A stretch of DNA of 64,000 bases from positions 345,956 through 409,955 of the forward strand of contig CAVONB010000008.1 of NCBI GenBank assembly GCA_963697205.1, given 5' to 3'. This document shows positions 9,107 to 19,820 of the stretch, piece by piece. The stretch is from CAVONB01 sp963697205. GTDB lineage: Bacteria; Pseudomonadota; Alphaproteobacteria; Rhizobiales; Hyphomicrobiaceae. Position 1 is the first letter of the stretch. Each line of letters starts with the position of its first letter. The notes below the pieces were generated by a model. The model was not told the origin of the DNA and searched no databases. It saw only the letters and a program-made list of their open reading frames with translations. The position numbers and the translations under genes are program-made.

Positions 9107-11365
9107 ATGATGCGTCAGTACGAACTCGTCGAGCGCGTTCAGACATACGACCCTAATGCCGACGAGGCGCTGCTCAACCGCGCCTACGTCTACGCGATGA
9201 AGGCGCATGGTCATCAGACGCGGGCGTCGGGCGATCCCTACTTCTCGCATCCCCTCGAGGTCGCCGCGATCCTCACCGACCTGCAAGCTCGACGACGCGA
9301 CGATCGTCGCCGCCCTCCTGCACGACGTTATCGAGGATACGGACGCCACACGAACCGAGATCGATCAGCTGTTCGGCAAGGAGATCGGCGCGCTCGTCGA
9401 CGGGCTGACCAAGATCAAGAAGCTCGATCTCGTCAGCAAGAAAGCCGAGCAGGCCGAGAACTTCCGCAAGCTGCTGCTGGCGATCTCGAGCGATATCCGC
9501 GTGCTGCTCGTCAAGCTCGCCGATCGCCTGCACAACATGCGCACGCTCGAGCACATGAAGCCGGCGAGCCGCCAGCGCATCTCCCAGGAGACGCTCGACA
9601 TCTATGCCCCGCTGGCGGGTCGCATGGGCATGCAGACGTTGCGCGAGGAATTGGAGGAACTGCGTTTCGCTGGCTGCATCCGGAGGCCTATGGGCGGCCC
9701 TGACCGACAAGCTCGCTGCCTTGCGCACGCGCAACCATGGCCTGGTCGAGGAGATCCAGCGCGCGCTGACGGAGAAGCTTGCCGGCGCCGGGATTACCGC
9801 CGACGTCACCGGGCGCGAGAAGAAGCCTTACTCCATCTGGCGCAAGATGGAGAACAAGCAGATCAGCCTCGAGCAGCTGTCGGACATCTATGGCTTCCGC
9901 ATCGTCGACCGACAGCCTCGACGACTGCTATCGCGTGCTGGGCGTCGCGCACACGACTTGGCGGACCGTGCCAGGTCGCTTCAAGGACTACATCTCGACG
10001 CCCAAGCAGAACGGCTACCAGTCGCTTCACACCACCGTCGTCGGCCCGCGCCATCAGCGCGTCGAGATGCAGATCCGCACGCGCGAGATGCACCACGTCG
10101 CCGAGTACGGCGTCGCCGCCCACGCGCTCTACAAGGACGACGTCAACGGCTCGGTTTCGGGCTGAGGTGGCACGTCTGGGCGACGATCCACGGACAGCGG
10201 CCCCTACATGTGGCTGCGCCATCTCGTCGAGACGCTGCTCGAGGGCAACAACCCCGAGGAGTTCCTCGAGCACACCAAGCTCGAGCTGTTCCAGGACCAG
10301 GTGTTCTGCTTCACGCCCAAGGGCCGCCTGATCGCGTTGCCGCGCGGCGCGACGCCGATCGACTTCGCCTACGCCGTGCACACCGACGTCGGCAACCACG
10401 CCGTCGGCGCCATCGTCAACGGCCGCCAGATGCCGCTCGACACCAAGCTGCGCAACGGCGACGAGGTGGAGATCCTGACCTCCCAGCACCCACCAGCCGC
10501 CGCCGGCCTGGGAAAAGATCGCCGTCACCGGGCGCGCCCGCGCCGCCATCCGCCGTGCGGCCCGCGAGGCGGTGCGCCGCCAGTACGGCGAGCTTGGCCG
10601 CCGCCTGCCGTCTCCGCCTTCGAGCGCGCCCGCATCGACTACACGGACGACAAGCTCAAGCGTGCTCTGCCGCGGCTCGCCCAGAAGTTCCGTCGAGGAT
10701 GCGCTTGGCCGCGGTCGGACGCGGCGAGTTGCCCGTCGACCGATCGTGGTCAAGGCCGTGGCGCCCGAAGCCGCCGTCACCGAGCCGGTCCGGCCTGCCT
10801 ATCGTCCGCGCAACCGCCACGATCACGGCCAGGGCCAGGAGGGTTGGTTCAATCTGACCAAGGTGCTGGAATCTGAAGTTCCGCATCGCTCAACCGCAAC
10901 GAGGCCGGCCAGACGGGCGCCGGCGTACCGATCCGCGGCATTCAAGAATGACGTGCCGGTGACGCTTCGAGGACGGTGGCGCCGTGCCCGGCGATCGCAT
11001 CGTCGGCGTGTTGATCCCGGGCGAGGGCATCCGGATCTTCCAGATCCATTCGCCCCGCCTGCAAGGATTACGAGGCCGAGCGCTGGATCGACGTCACCTG
11101 GGACATCGACGCCGAACGGCCCGAGCGGTTTCCCGCGCGCCTGTCCGTGACCGCGCTCAACGAGCCGGGCACGCTGGCCCAGATCGCCCAGGTCATCGGC
11201 GAGGCCGACGGCAACATCGACAACCTGCGGATGATCTCGCGCGCCGTCGATTTCACCGTGATGCGGATCGAGGTCGAGGTCTGGGACCTCGCGCACCTGA
11301 ACCAGATCATCGCGGGATTGAAGGAAAACGCCAACGTCAGCACGGTCGAGCGGCTATTCGAATGA
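9107..11365 (+). CDS. spoT: Bifunctional (p)ppGpp synthetase/hydrolase (Rsh), many frame breaks
   Basis: The alphaproteobacterial Rsh can be read through if the frame is repaired. HD hydrolase: HQTRASGDPYFSHPLEVAAI, AALLHDVIEDTDAT, KLADRLHNMRTL. Synthetase: YSIWRKMENKQISLEQLSDI, then SLDDCYRVLGVAH, FKDYISTPKQNGYQSLHTTV and VEMQIRTREMHHVAEYGVAA. TGS: FCFTPKGRLIALPRGATPID. C-terminal ACT: SVTALNEPGTLAQIAQVIGE. ATG 9107 follows GGAGGG. I count about fifteen indels between 9284 and 11064. All domains are intact, so this is most likely a functional gene with sequence errors. Confidence 0.88.
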
Positions 11366-11442
11366 CGGCGCCGGCTGCACGAGGCCATGACGGGCCGAAA
11401 GCCCAGCCGCCGTCCCGGCGGCGTGCGAAGCGAGCAGGAAAC

Positions 11443-12254
11443 ATGAGCCCATCGAAGCGGCCGGCCCATCTGCGGCTCGGCGTCAACATCGATCACGTCG
11501 CCACCATCCGCAATGCCCGCGGCGGTCGCCATCCCGATCCCGTGCGCGCCGCCCACATCGCCGTCGAGGCCGGCGCCGACGGCATCACCGCGCACCTGCG
11601 CGAGGATCGCCGCCACATCTCCGATGGCGACATTGCCCGGCTGAAGGCCGAGCTGACGCGCCCGCTCAATTTCGAGATGGCCGCGACGCCGGAAATGCTG
11701 GCGATCGCGCTGCCGACACATGCCGCATGCCTGCTGCCTCGTGCCCGAGCGGCGCGAGGAACGCACGACGGAAGGCGGCCTCGACGTCGTCGGCGGCGAA
11801 GCCGCGTCTGCAGCCGATACGTCGACGCAGCTGAAGGCGGCCGGCATCCGCGTCTCGCTGTTCATCGAGCCCGATCCCGCAGCGATCGCAGCGGCCGCAC
11901 GCCTGGCGCCGACGTCGTCGAATTGCACACCGGCCGCTACTGCGAGCTGCGCGCTCGAAGACGACGCCGCGAGCGTCGCCGCGCGAACTGGACGCGGCTT
12001 GCGACAGCGGCGGCGGCAGGCGCGGCGAGCCGGGCTCGGAGGTCCACGCCGGCCATGGCCTGACCTACAACACCGTGGAGGCGGTCGCCCGGTCTGCCGC
12101 AGGTCGTCGAACTCAATATCGGCCATTTCCTGATCGGCGAGGCGATCTTCGGCGGCCTGGGCCCGGCCGTCCGGCACATGCGCGCCCTGATGGATCGACG
12201 CCCGCGAGCACGCCGGCCGCCCTGCGGCGCGGTCGCGGGCGGGGCCGGTCATGA
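11443..12254 (+). CDS. pdxJ: Pyridoxine 5'-phosphate synthase, frame breaks
   Basis: PdxJ condenses 1-deoxyxylulose 5-phosphate with aminoacetone phosphate in de novo vitamin B6 synthesis. The start LRLGVNIDHVATIRNARGG, then EAGADGITAHLREDRRHI and NFEMAATPEMLAIA are in one frame; PHACCLVPERREERTTEGGL is in another after a break near 11718; GADVVELHTGRYC and VVELNIGHFLIGEAIFGGLG follow after more shifts. The end is inferred: a repaired frame would stop at 12254, overlapping acpS in ATGA. The ATG at 11443 has GCAGGA upstream. Confidence 0.88.
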
Positions 12255-12666
12255 TCATCGGCCTCGGCAACGACATGATCGACATCCGCCGCATCGAGAA
12301 GACCCTCGAGCGCTTCGGCGATCGCTTCCTCGAGCGGGTCTTCACGACCGTCGGAGCGCCAGAAGTCGGACCGCCGCGACCAGCGCGCAGCCTCCTACGC
12401 CAAGCGGTTCGCCGCCAAGGAAGCCTGCTCCAAGGCGCTCGGTACCGGCTTGCGGCAGGGCGTGTTCTGGCGCGACATGGGCGTTGTCAACCTGCCCTCG
12501 GGACGGCCGACCCTGGTCCTGACCAACGGCGCCTTGCGCCAGCTTGCAGCGCATCACCCCTGAAGGTCACGAGGCGCGGATCGACCTCACCCTGACCGAC
12601 GACTTCCCGCTCGCCCAGGCAATCGTCATCATTTCCGCCATTCCCTTGAAGCACGATGGGCGATGA
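12251..12666 (+). CDS. acpS: Holo-[acyl-carrier-protein] synthase, two frame breaks
   Basis: AcpS transfers 4'-phosphopantetheine from CoA to acyl carrier protein. The start MIIGLGNDMIDIRRIEKTLE carries the Mg-binding D of GxDxxD-type motifs; after a break near 12354 the frame reads YAKRFAAKEACSKALGTG, the second catalytic motif, then LPSGRPTLVLTNGAL, and after a second break near 12544 the C-terminus ends ISAIPLKHDGR. Both breaks fit single inserted bases; removal gives 137 residues, the normal size. It overlaps pdxJ. Confidence 0.9.
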
Positions 12667-12769
12667 GGGGCCGTTGCGGCTCGGCGGCGGCTCAGTGGGT
12701 CCGGTTGCCGGGCCCTCGCCCGTCGCCCGGGCTGCGAGGGGCCCCCCGGGGCCCCCGGCGCGGCGTCAT

Positions 12770-12798
12770 TTGCGTGGTGGAGCGGAACTCGCTATAGC
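12770..12798 (+). promoter_or_regulatory. Putative sigma-70 promoter upstream of lepB
   Basis: TTGCGT (12770-12775) and TATAGC (12793-12798) are separated by exactly 17 bp, about 60 bp before the lepB start. It lies in the 193-bp acpS-lepB gap after a very GC-rich self-complementary stretch. Sequence match only. Confidence 0.45.
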
Positions 12799-12859
12799 GG
12801 CGACGTCCGGCGGTCGACAGGGAAGGGGTTTCATCCTGTCCCGGAGCTAGGAGCAGGGC

Positions 12860-13632
12860 ATGAGCCTGAACACTGATGCGAACAAGTCCGGCACAAGCGG
12901 CTGGGGCGAGAGCATCAAGATCATCCTGCAGGCCCTGGCGATCGCCATGGTCGTGCGGGTGTTCTTCTATCAGCCGTTCAATATTCCATCCGGCTCGATG
13001 AAGGACACGCTGCTGGTCGGCGACTACCTGTTCGTCTCAAAGCTGTCCTACGGCTACAGCCGCTACTCGTTCCCGATGGGCTACAACCTGTTCTCCGGCC
13101 GCATGTTCGCCAGCCAGCCCAAGCGCGGCGACGTGGCCGTCTTCAAGCTGCCGCGCGACAACTCGACCGACTACATCAAGCGCGTCATCGGTCTGCCCGG
13201 CGACGAGATCCAGATGCGCGCCGGCGTCCTCTACATCAACGGCAAGGCCGTGCCCAAGAAGCGGGTCGGCGACTTCGTCACCCGCGAGGAAGGCGGCCCC
13301 GCGCGCCGCATCGCCCGCTTCGAGGAGACGCTTGCCCGAAGGCCGTAAGTATTTCGTGCTCGACAGCGAGGCCGAACGGCCAGTTCGACAATACCGCGAT
13401 CTACAAGGTGCCGCCCGGCCACTACTTCATGATGGGCGACAACCGCGACAACTCCACCGACAGCCGCGCGCTATGGAATGTCGGCTACGTGCCGTTTGAC
13501 AATTTCGTCGGGCGCGCGGAGATCATATTCTTCTCCGCCGCCGTCGACGAGCCTGGCGCCTTTTCCTTGTGGCGCCCCTGGACTTGGCCGATCGACATTC
13601 GTTGGAACCGCTTTTTCGGATTGGTGCGCTGA
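12860..13632 (+). CDS. lepB: Signal peptidase I, two frame breaks
   Basis: Inner-membrane serine protease that removes signal peptides. One N-terminal membrane helix (about residues 19-36) precedes the nucleophile motif IPSGSMKDTL (Ser 46); the general-base Lys is in DYIKRVIGLPGD (Lys 107). After the breaks near 13332 and 13374, both fitting a single inserted base, box E reads YFMMGDNRDNSTDSR. Repaired length is 256 residues. The ATG follows GGAGCAGGGC. rnc begins 5 bp after the stop, so lepB-rnc-era are likely one operon. Confidence 0.93.
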
Positions 13633-13637
13633 TCAAC

Positions 13638-14345
13638 GTGAGACGGGCGCGGAAATATAAAGATCTGGAAACCGCGCTGGGCTACCGTTTCAAGAGCGAG
13701 CCCATGCTGGAGCGCGCGCTGACCCACGCCAGCGTGCGCTCGGCCAAAGGTCCGCGCCAGGACAACGAGCGCCTCGAGTTCGTCGGCGACCGCGTGCTGG
13801 GCCTCGCCATCGCCGAACAGTTGAGCGAAGCCTTCCCGCAGGCCACTGAGGGCGACCTGGCGCGCCGCTACAATCGACTCGTCCGCGGCCAGACCTGCGC
13901 CGCGGTCGCCCGCCACATCGATCTCGGCCAATACCTGATCCTGTCCGACAGCGAGGCCGAGAGCGGCGGGCGCGACAAGGACACCATCCTTGCCGACGCG
14001 ATGGAAGCTGTGCTCGGCGCCATCTTCCTCGAGGCCGGTTTCGACAAGGCCTGCGCGGTCGTGCGAACGCTGTGGTCGCATTTCTCGACCGGCCAGCCCC
14101 ACGTCGGCGCCGACCCCAAGTCGGCCCTGCAGGAGTGGGCACAGGGCCAGGGCCTCGATCTGCCGCACTATGTCGAGGTGGCGCGCAAGGGACCCGATCA
14201 CGCCCCGCGGTTCACCGCCGAGGTTCGGATCAACGGCCGCGCCCCCGCCCGCGGCGAGGGCGCGTCCAAGCGCGCTGCCGAGCAGTCGGCGGCGACCGCC
14301 ATGCTGGCGCGTGAAGGCGTTTGGAAGGCCGGGGCAAGCGAGTGA
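13638..14345 (+). CDS. rnc: Ribonuclease III
   Basis: A 235-residue double-strand RNA endonuclease for rRNA processing. The signature NERLEFVGDRVLGLAIAEQL is at about residues 49-68, the second acidic cluster is DTILADAMEAVLGAIFLEAG, and a C-terminal dsRNA-binding domain (DPKSALQEWAQGQGL ... GEGASKRAAEQSAA) covers the last 75 residues. The start GTG 13638 gives the usual N-terminus; no strong Shine-Dalgarno is seen, in keeping with coupling to lepB. The frame is intact, unlike its neighbours. Confidence 0.93.
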   Translation: MRRARKYKDLETALGYRFKSEPMLERALTHASVRSAKGPRQDNERLEFVGDRVLGLAIAEQLSEAFPQATEGDLARRYNRLVRGQTCAAVARHIDLGQYLILSDSEAESGGRDKDTILADAMEAVLGAIFLEAGFDKACAVVRTLWSHFSTGQPHVGADPKSALQEWAQGQGLDLPHYVEVARKGPDHAPRFTAEVRINGRAPARGEGASKRAAEQSAATAMLAREGVWKAGASE

Positions 14346-14406
14346 TCGCGAATTCGTCACCCGATCTCCTTTCCCGGCATCGCCACTTGCCATATCGTCT
14401 CCCGTT

Positions 14407-15383
14407 ATGAGCGAACCCGAGCCCCAGCCCGCCGACAGCGCCGCAGCCAATCCCGTTGCAGGCGGGCCGGACCCCGGCGCCGCACAAACGCGCTGCGGCT
14501 TCGTCGCCGTCATCGGCGCGCCGAATGCCGGCAAGTCGACCCTCGTCAACGCCCTCGTCGGCGCCAAGGTGACCATCGTCTCCCACAAGGTGCAGACGAC
14601 GCGCATGCCGATCCGCGGCATCGCCGTGGAGGGTGCAAGCCAGCTCGTCTTCGTCGATACGCCCGGCATCTTCCGCCCGCGCCGGAGGCTCGACCGCGCC
14701 ATGGTCGATGCCGCCTGGGGGCGGGCTGCAGATGCCGATATCGTGGCGCTGATGGTCGATGCCCAAAAAGGCATCGACGAGGACGTAGAGCGCATACTCG
14801 ACAAGATCGAGGCTGCCGCACGCGTTCGCGTCCTGATCGTCAACAAGGTCGACCGCGTCGAGGAAAAGGAGCGGCTCCTGGCGCTTGTGGCATTGTTGAC
14901 GGCAACGGTCGGCTTCGATCGCGTGTTTCATGATCTCTGCGCTTGAGTGGGTCGGGTGTCGACGACGTGCGCACGTTCTTTGCCGAGCACGTGCCGCCGG
15001 GCCCCTGGCACTATCCCGCCGACGACATCTCGGATGCGCCTATGCGCGTCCTCGCCGCCGAGATCACGCGCGAGAAGATCTACGAGCGCCTGCACCAGGA
15101 GCTGCCCTACGCTGCCACGGTCGAGACCACGTCCTGGCAGGAGCGGCGCGACAAGTCAGTGCGCATCGAGCAGACGATCTTTGTCGAGCGCGACAGCCAG
15201 CGCGCCATCGTGCTGGGCAAGGGCGGACGTGCGATCAAGCAGATCTCCACCGCCGCCCGCGAGGAGCTGGCCACCATTCTGGAGCGGCCTGTGCATCTGT
15301 TCCTGCATGTCAAAGTCCGCGAGAACTGGTCAGATGATCCCGAACGCTATCGCGAGATGGGCCTGGAGTTTCCGAAGGATTAG
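14407..15383 (+). CDS. era: GTPase Era, frame breaks near 14930-14945
   Basis: Ribosome-assembly GTPase. G1 is GAPNAGKSTLVNAL, G2/G3 IVSHKVQTTR and FVDTPGIF, G4 NKVD; the KH domain has IVLGKGGRAIKQI in the C-terminal third. Near 14930 the frame changes between RVF and MISALSGSGVDDVR; the pattern fits one extra C and one extra T. Repaired length is about 324 residues, including an N-terminal extension of about 30 residues rich in Pro and Ala. It follows rnc by 61 bp. Confidence 0.93.
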
Positions 15384-15402
15384 CCCTCAGGCCCCGCCCG
15401 CC

Positions 15403-15744
15403 ATGATCCTACTTGCTGTGCTCGCCGCCTGTGCGACCGGTGCAGCAGGCGAGGCCTGCGCGGCCGTGCGGCTTTGTGAGGCAAGCGTCTCCAGCGGCCT
15501 CAAGACGGCCGCGACGGAACAGGAGGCGCGGCGCCGGGCGATGGCGGCCTGGGTCGCTGCGGCCGGCCGGCACGGTGCAGGCTACACGAGCTGGCGGCTG
15601 GCTGTGGGCAAGCACTTCTCTTGTGCCCGCACGTCCGACGGCAAGGCCCAGTGCCTGGCCAAGGCCGAGCCGTGCACGATCGCGCAAAAGCCACCGTCGC
15701 CGGGCCTCGTCCCGGAGCGAAAGACGCCGGGCATTGACGGCTAG
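15403..15744 (+). CDS. Small secreted hypothetical protein
   Basis: A 113-residue protein beginning with a hydrophobic stretch (MILLAVLAACATGAAG) that looks like a signal or lipoprotein-type leader. The body has TEQEARRRAMAAWVAAAGRH, then WRLAVGKHFSCARTSDGKAQ and CLAKAEPC, with four spaced Cys after the leader. I recall similar small periplasmic proteins in Rhizobiales without a known function. It sits between era and recO, 19 bp after era. No further role can be inferred. Confidence 0.6.
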   Translation: MILLAVLAACATGAAGEACAAVRLCEASVSSGLKTAATEQEARRRAMAAWVAAAGRHGAGYTSWRLAVGKHFSCARTSDGKAQCLAKAEPCTIAQKPPSPGLVPERKTPGIDG

Positions 15745-15806
15745 CCAGCCCCGCCTGTTGCACGCGGCACATGGTTTCGCCGCGACTCCTCGGCTAAGCT
15801 CCGGTC

Positions 15807-16529
15807 ATGAACTGGTCCGACGAAGCCATCGTTCTGAGCGTCAAGTCGCACGGCGAGACCGCAGCCGTCGTCGAGCTTTTGACGCGCGCGCACGGGAGGC
15901 ACATGGGCTTCGTCCATGGCGGCCGCTCGCGGCGGCTGAGGCCCGTCCTGCAGATCGGCAACCACGTCGACGCGACTTGGCGGGCGCGCCTGTCCGAACA
16001 GCTGGGCCATGTCTCCGTGGAGCTGCGCCGCGGCTATGCGGCCGAGGCCATGGAAGATCCCGCAGCGCTGGCCGGCCTGACCTCGCTCACCACGCTGACG
16101 CGTCTGCTGCCCGAGCGCGATCCCCATCCCAGCCTCTACGAGGTCACGCTGTTCGTGCTCGGCTTCCTCGACGACGCGAGCGTCTGGCCCGCCCTGATGG
16201 TGCGCTGGGAGCTGGCCTTGCTCGAGGAATTGGGCTTCGGGCTCGACCTGACCCAGTGTGCGGCGACCGGCAGCAACGACGCGCTGGCCTATGTGTCGCC
16301 AAAGTCCGGCCGCGCGGTATCGCTGTCGGCGGGCGAGCCCTACCGGGACAAGCTGCTGGCGCTGCCGCGGTTCCTGGCCGGCGGCGGCGGCGGCGCCACC
16401 GCCGAGGATGTCCGGCGCGGCTTCGAGCTGACGGGATATTTTCTCCACACGCGGGTGCTGGCGCCCAACGGACAGACCCTGCCGGATGCGCGTCGTCGGA
16501 TGGTCGAGCTGGCCGACGCGACTGCCTGA
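15807..16529 (+). CDS. recO: DNA repair protein RecO
   Basis: A 240-residue recombination mediator of the RecFOR pathway. The OB-fold start DEAIVLSVKSHGETAAVVEL is typical, as are HGGRSRRLRPVLQIGNHVDA and LLEELGFGLDLTQCAATG; the zinc-finger cysteines of some RecO proteins are reduced, with only the TQCAATG Cys. The C-terminal LTGYFLHTRV fits the helical domain. In relatives recO is followed by parC; here a minus-strand CAP gene lies between them. Confidence 0.9.
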   Translation: MNWSDEAIVLSVKSHGETAAVVELLTRAHGRHMGFVHGGRSRRLRPVLQIGNHVDATWRARLSEQLGHVSVELRRGYAAEAMEDPAALAGLTSLTTLTRLLPERDPHPSLYEVTLFVLGFLDDASVWPALMVRWELALLEELGFGLDLTQCAATGSNDALAYVSPKSGRAVSLSAGEPYRDKLLALPRFLAGGGGGATAEDVRRGFELTGYFLHTRVLAPNGQTLPDARRRMVELADATA

Positions 16530-16576
16530 TCCATGGACACTGATCCACCCGCCGGATCTGCGCGCAAGGCGCCGCG

Positions 16577-17290
16577 CTAAGGCACCCGTTCTTTCTGGCT
16601 GACGAGAATGCGCACGCCGCCGCCGCCCGACGCCTTTTCGATCGTGTAGACGTCGCCGTCGCGCGCGGTGTAGCTGCCCTTCAGGACCTGCGCGCGCGCA
16701 CCCGTTCCCGACTTCAGGAATACGACCTCGCCGGGCAGGCAGGCGGTGTGCACGATGCCGAGACCGGGCTTCAGGTCGTGCTGATCGCCTCCGAACGTGT
16801 AGGTCACCGGCACCGGGGACGCGTTCGACACCTGGAACTCGTAGGCCATTGCCTTGGGTCGTCCGAAGATCTGGACCGCGATGAACTTGGGGTCGCGCTC
16901 TGGACCCTGTGCGATGGCGACGCCGATGTCATTGGCGTGGGGCGACAGCATGTTCTTGCGGTGGCCCGGCGAGTTGATCCAGCCTTCCACCATCCGTCGG
17001 GCGAGGTCTCGCGTCTCGAAACCGGCGCTGGATTGATTGAGCGCGAGGTTCTCCGCCACATAGCAGATGCGATAGCCGGCGGTCTCCACGCGTTCGGCCG
17101 GCCGCCGCCCATCCGCCTCGTGCGCGAACGTGCCCGTCCGCGCCATGTAGCGGGCGAACGCGCGCGCGGCATTGGCCAGCTTTGGCTCCGGCGTGACCGC
17201 GCCGAGGCCGTTCTTCTGGCGGAACGCGTTCGTCATTTCGACGATCGCGATCTCGGCCTTGGCGATGTCGGGTACCACGGCGGCGGGCAT
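16577..17290 (-). CDS. CAP-domain (SCP/PR1-like) protein
   Basis: A 237-residue protein with a CAP/SCP fold over about residues 15-145: VEMTNAFRQKNGLGAV, ARYMARTGTFAHEADG, ENLALNQSS and GHRKNMLSPHANDIGVAIAQ are the family signatures. The last 90 residues form an unrelated beta-rich tail. CAP proteins are usually secreted, yet no signal peptide precedes MPAAVVPD, so the 5' end may be displaced. The start overlaps the stop of a PIN-domain remnant. It interrupts the conserved recO-parC order. Confidence 0.8.
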   Translation of the reverse strand: MPAAVVPDIAKAEIAIVEMTNAFRQKNGLGAVTPEPKLANAARAFARYMARTGTFAHEADGRRPAERVETAGYRICYVAENLALNQSSAGFETRDLARRMVEGWINSPGHRKNMLSPHANDIGVAIAQGPERDPKFIAVQIFGRPKAMAYEFQVSNASPVPVTYTFGGDQHDLKPGLGIVHTACLPGEVVFLKSGTGARAQVLKGSYTARDGDVYTIEKASGGGGVRILVSQKERVP

Positions 17291-17400
17291 CAGGGGGCGT
17301 TGAACTCCGCGAGACGGACGATGTGACCATGGCTGGCGGCTTTGGCGAAATAGCGGTCGTCCGCGGTCACCAGCGTGGCATCCACACCGGAACAGGACCG
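17290..17400 (-). pseudogene. C-terminal remnant of a PIN-domain protein
   Basis: About 35 residues read SGVDATLVTADDRYFAKA then HGHIVRLAEFN, the classic C-terminus of a VapC-type PIN nuclease, with the conserved TADD acidic site. The upstream frame loses PIN similarity and runs into the start of parC on the opposite strand, so no complete gene fits. The stop overlaps the CAP start (TGATG). Probably the scar of a toxin-antitoxin insertion. Confidence 0.5.
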
Positions 17401-17560
17401 GCTGAACGCCAAAAGGATGGGGCCATTGCGGCCTCCTGCCAAGTCCGTGTTGGCATTCTGCCTGGAGACCGATTGGATGGCTGTGGATGCAACGCGAAGG
17501 CGGGCGACCTGTGACCCTGGGGCTCTTGAGCGTACGTCCGTCGCGAAGTAGGGGAAATCC

Positions 17561-19820
17561 ATGAGCGACAAACCGATTCTGCCCCCCGGCGACGGCCAAC
17601 CGCCGCCCACGCCGATCAATCTCAAGGACGCGCTGGAGGAGCGGTATCTCTCCTATGCGCTCTCCACCATCATGGGCCGTGCGCTGCCCGACGTGCGCGA
17701 CGGCCTGAAGCCGGTGCATCGGCGCATCCTCTATGCCATGCGCGAGCTGAAGCTGGGCAGCGACGAGGCCTACAAGAAGTGCGCGCGCGTCGTCGGCGAC
17801 GTCATCGGCAAGTACCACCCCCACGGCGACCAGGCCATCTACGACGCGCTGGTGCGTCTCGCCCAGGACTTCGCGCAGCGCTATCCGCTGGTCGATGGCC
17901 AGGGCAACTTCGGCAACATCGACGGCGATAACGCCGCCGCCTACCGCTATACGGAAGCGCGATTGACGCAAACCGCGGAGCGGTTGCTGGCCGCAATCGA
18001 CGACGACACCGTCGACTTCCGCGACACGTTCAACGGCGAGGACACTGAGCCCGCCGTCCTTCCCGCAGCGTTCCCCAACCTGCTGGCGAACGGCTCGTCC
18101 GGCATCGCCGTCGGCATGGCGACGAACATCCCGCCGCACAATGCCGAGGAGCTGTGCAACGCGCTGTTGCACCTCATCAAGCATCCCAATGCCACGATCG
18201 AGAAGCTCGTCGAGTTCATTCCCGGACCGGACTTTCCGACCGGCGGCGTGCTGGTCGAGCCCCGCGAACAGATTTTGGAGGCCTACCGCACCGGCCGCGG
18301 CGGCTTCCGCTTGCGCGCCAATTGGCAGAAGGAGGACACTGGGTCGCGGCGGCTACCAGATCGTCGTCACCGAGATCCCGTATCAGGTGCAGAAGGCGAA
18401 GCTGATCGAGCGCATCGCCGAGTTGATGACCGAGAAGAAGCTGCCGCTGCTCGGCGACGTGCGCGACGAGAGCGCCGAAGAGATCCGGCTCGTACTCGAG
18501 CCGAAGAGCCGCACCGTCGACCCGGTCCTGCTGATGGAGAGCCTGTTCAAGCTGACCGAGCTCGAAGTCCGCTTCGGGCTCAACATGAACGTCCTGTCCG
18601 GCGGCCAGATCCCCAACGTGCTGTCGCTGAAGGACGTGCTCAAGCAGTGGCTCGAGCACCGTATCGAGGTGCTGATCCGGCGCTCCGAGTTCCGCAAGAA
18701 GAAGATCGAGCATCGCCTGGAAGTGCTCGACGGCTACCTGATCGCCTACCTCAACATCGACGAGGTCATCCGCATCGTCCGCTTCGAGGACGAGCCGAAG
18801 GCCAAGCTGATGAGCACGTTCAAGCTCACCGAGGTCCAGGCCGAAGCGATCCTCAACCTCCGCCTGCGTTCACTGTCCAAGCTGGAGGAGATGGAGATCC
18901 GCGCCGAGCACGAGAAGCTGACCAACGAGCTGAACGCCATCATCGCGCTTTTGGCTTCCGAAGACCTCCAGTGGCAGAAGGTGTCCGAGGAGGTCCGCGA
19001 GACGCGCGACGCCTACTCCAAGAAGACCGATCTCGGCCGCCGTCGCACGTCGTTTGCCGAGGCACCCGACATCGAGATCGATCTGGAAGCTGCCCTGATC
19101 GAGAAGGAGCCGATCACCGTGATCCTGTCCGAGAAGGGCTGGATCCGGACCATGAAAGGCCACGTGGAGGATCTGTCGCGGCTCGAATTCAAGCAGGGCG
19201 ACGCTTTCAAGTTCGCTGTCCACGCCCAGACCACCGACAAGCTTCTCGTGTTCGCGACCAACGGTCATTTCTTCACGCTGGAAGCGAGCCAGCTGCCAGG
19301 CGGTCGCGGTCACGGCGAGCCCGTACGCCTGATGGTCGACGTCGAGGAAAACCACGACTTCGTCGATGTCTTCGTGCACGAGGCCGGCCGCAAGCTGCTG
19401 GTCGCGTCCACCGGCGGCTATGGCTTCGTCGTGCCTGAAGACGAGGTCGTCGCCTCCACCCGCAAGGGCAAGCAGGTGCTCAACGTCGCCGCCGACGAGG
19501 AGGCGTGCGTGTGCGTGCCCGTTGCCGGCGATCACGTCGCCACAATCGGCGACAACCGCAAGATGCTGATCTTCCCGCTGGCCGACCTGCCCGAGATGAC
19601 TCGCGGCAAGGGCGTGATCCTTCAGCGCTTCAAGGACGGCGGGCTGTCGGATGTTCGCGTGTTCGCACGCAAGGAGGGCCTGACTTGGCTTGACGCTGCG
19701 GGGCGGACATACTCGCTTGTCTGGTCGGAGCTGAAGGATTGGGTCGGCCAGCGCGCGCAATCGGGCCAGTTGGCGCCCAAGGGCTTCCCCCGCTCCAACC
19801 GTTTCGGAGATGCGTTCTGA
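17561..19820 (+). CDS. parC: DNA topoisomerase IV subunit A, one frame break
   Basis: A type IIA topoisomerase subunit of 752 residues after repair. The breakage domain has LPDVRDGLKPVHRRILYAM, VVGDVIGKYHPHGDQAIYDA and the catalytic Tyr in DNAAAYRYTEARLT. The C-terminal pinwheel has weak DNA-wrapping repeats (GWIRTMKGH, VIFAT-like strands) and lacks the GyrA box, supporting ParC over GyrA. At the quinolone-resistance position HPHGD is followed by Gln. One extra G near 18341 in GACACTGGGTCGC breaks the frame between QKEDTG and RGGYQIV. Confidence 0.92.

Noticed and set aside
9284..11064. Programmed frameshifting in spoT
   Set aside because: There are about fifteen shifts in both directions without slippery sequences or downstream structures, and neighbouring genes show the same problem; error is far simpler.
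12700..12765. GGGGCCCC-rich self-complementary stretch before lepB as a terminator or riboswitch
   Set aside because: Too low-complexity to fold uniquely, no T-run, and no match to a riboswitch core that I recognise.
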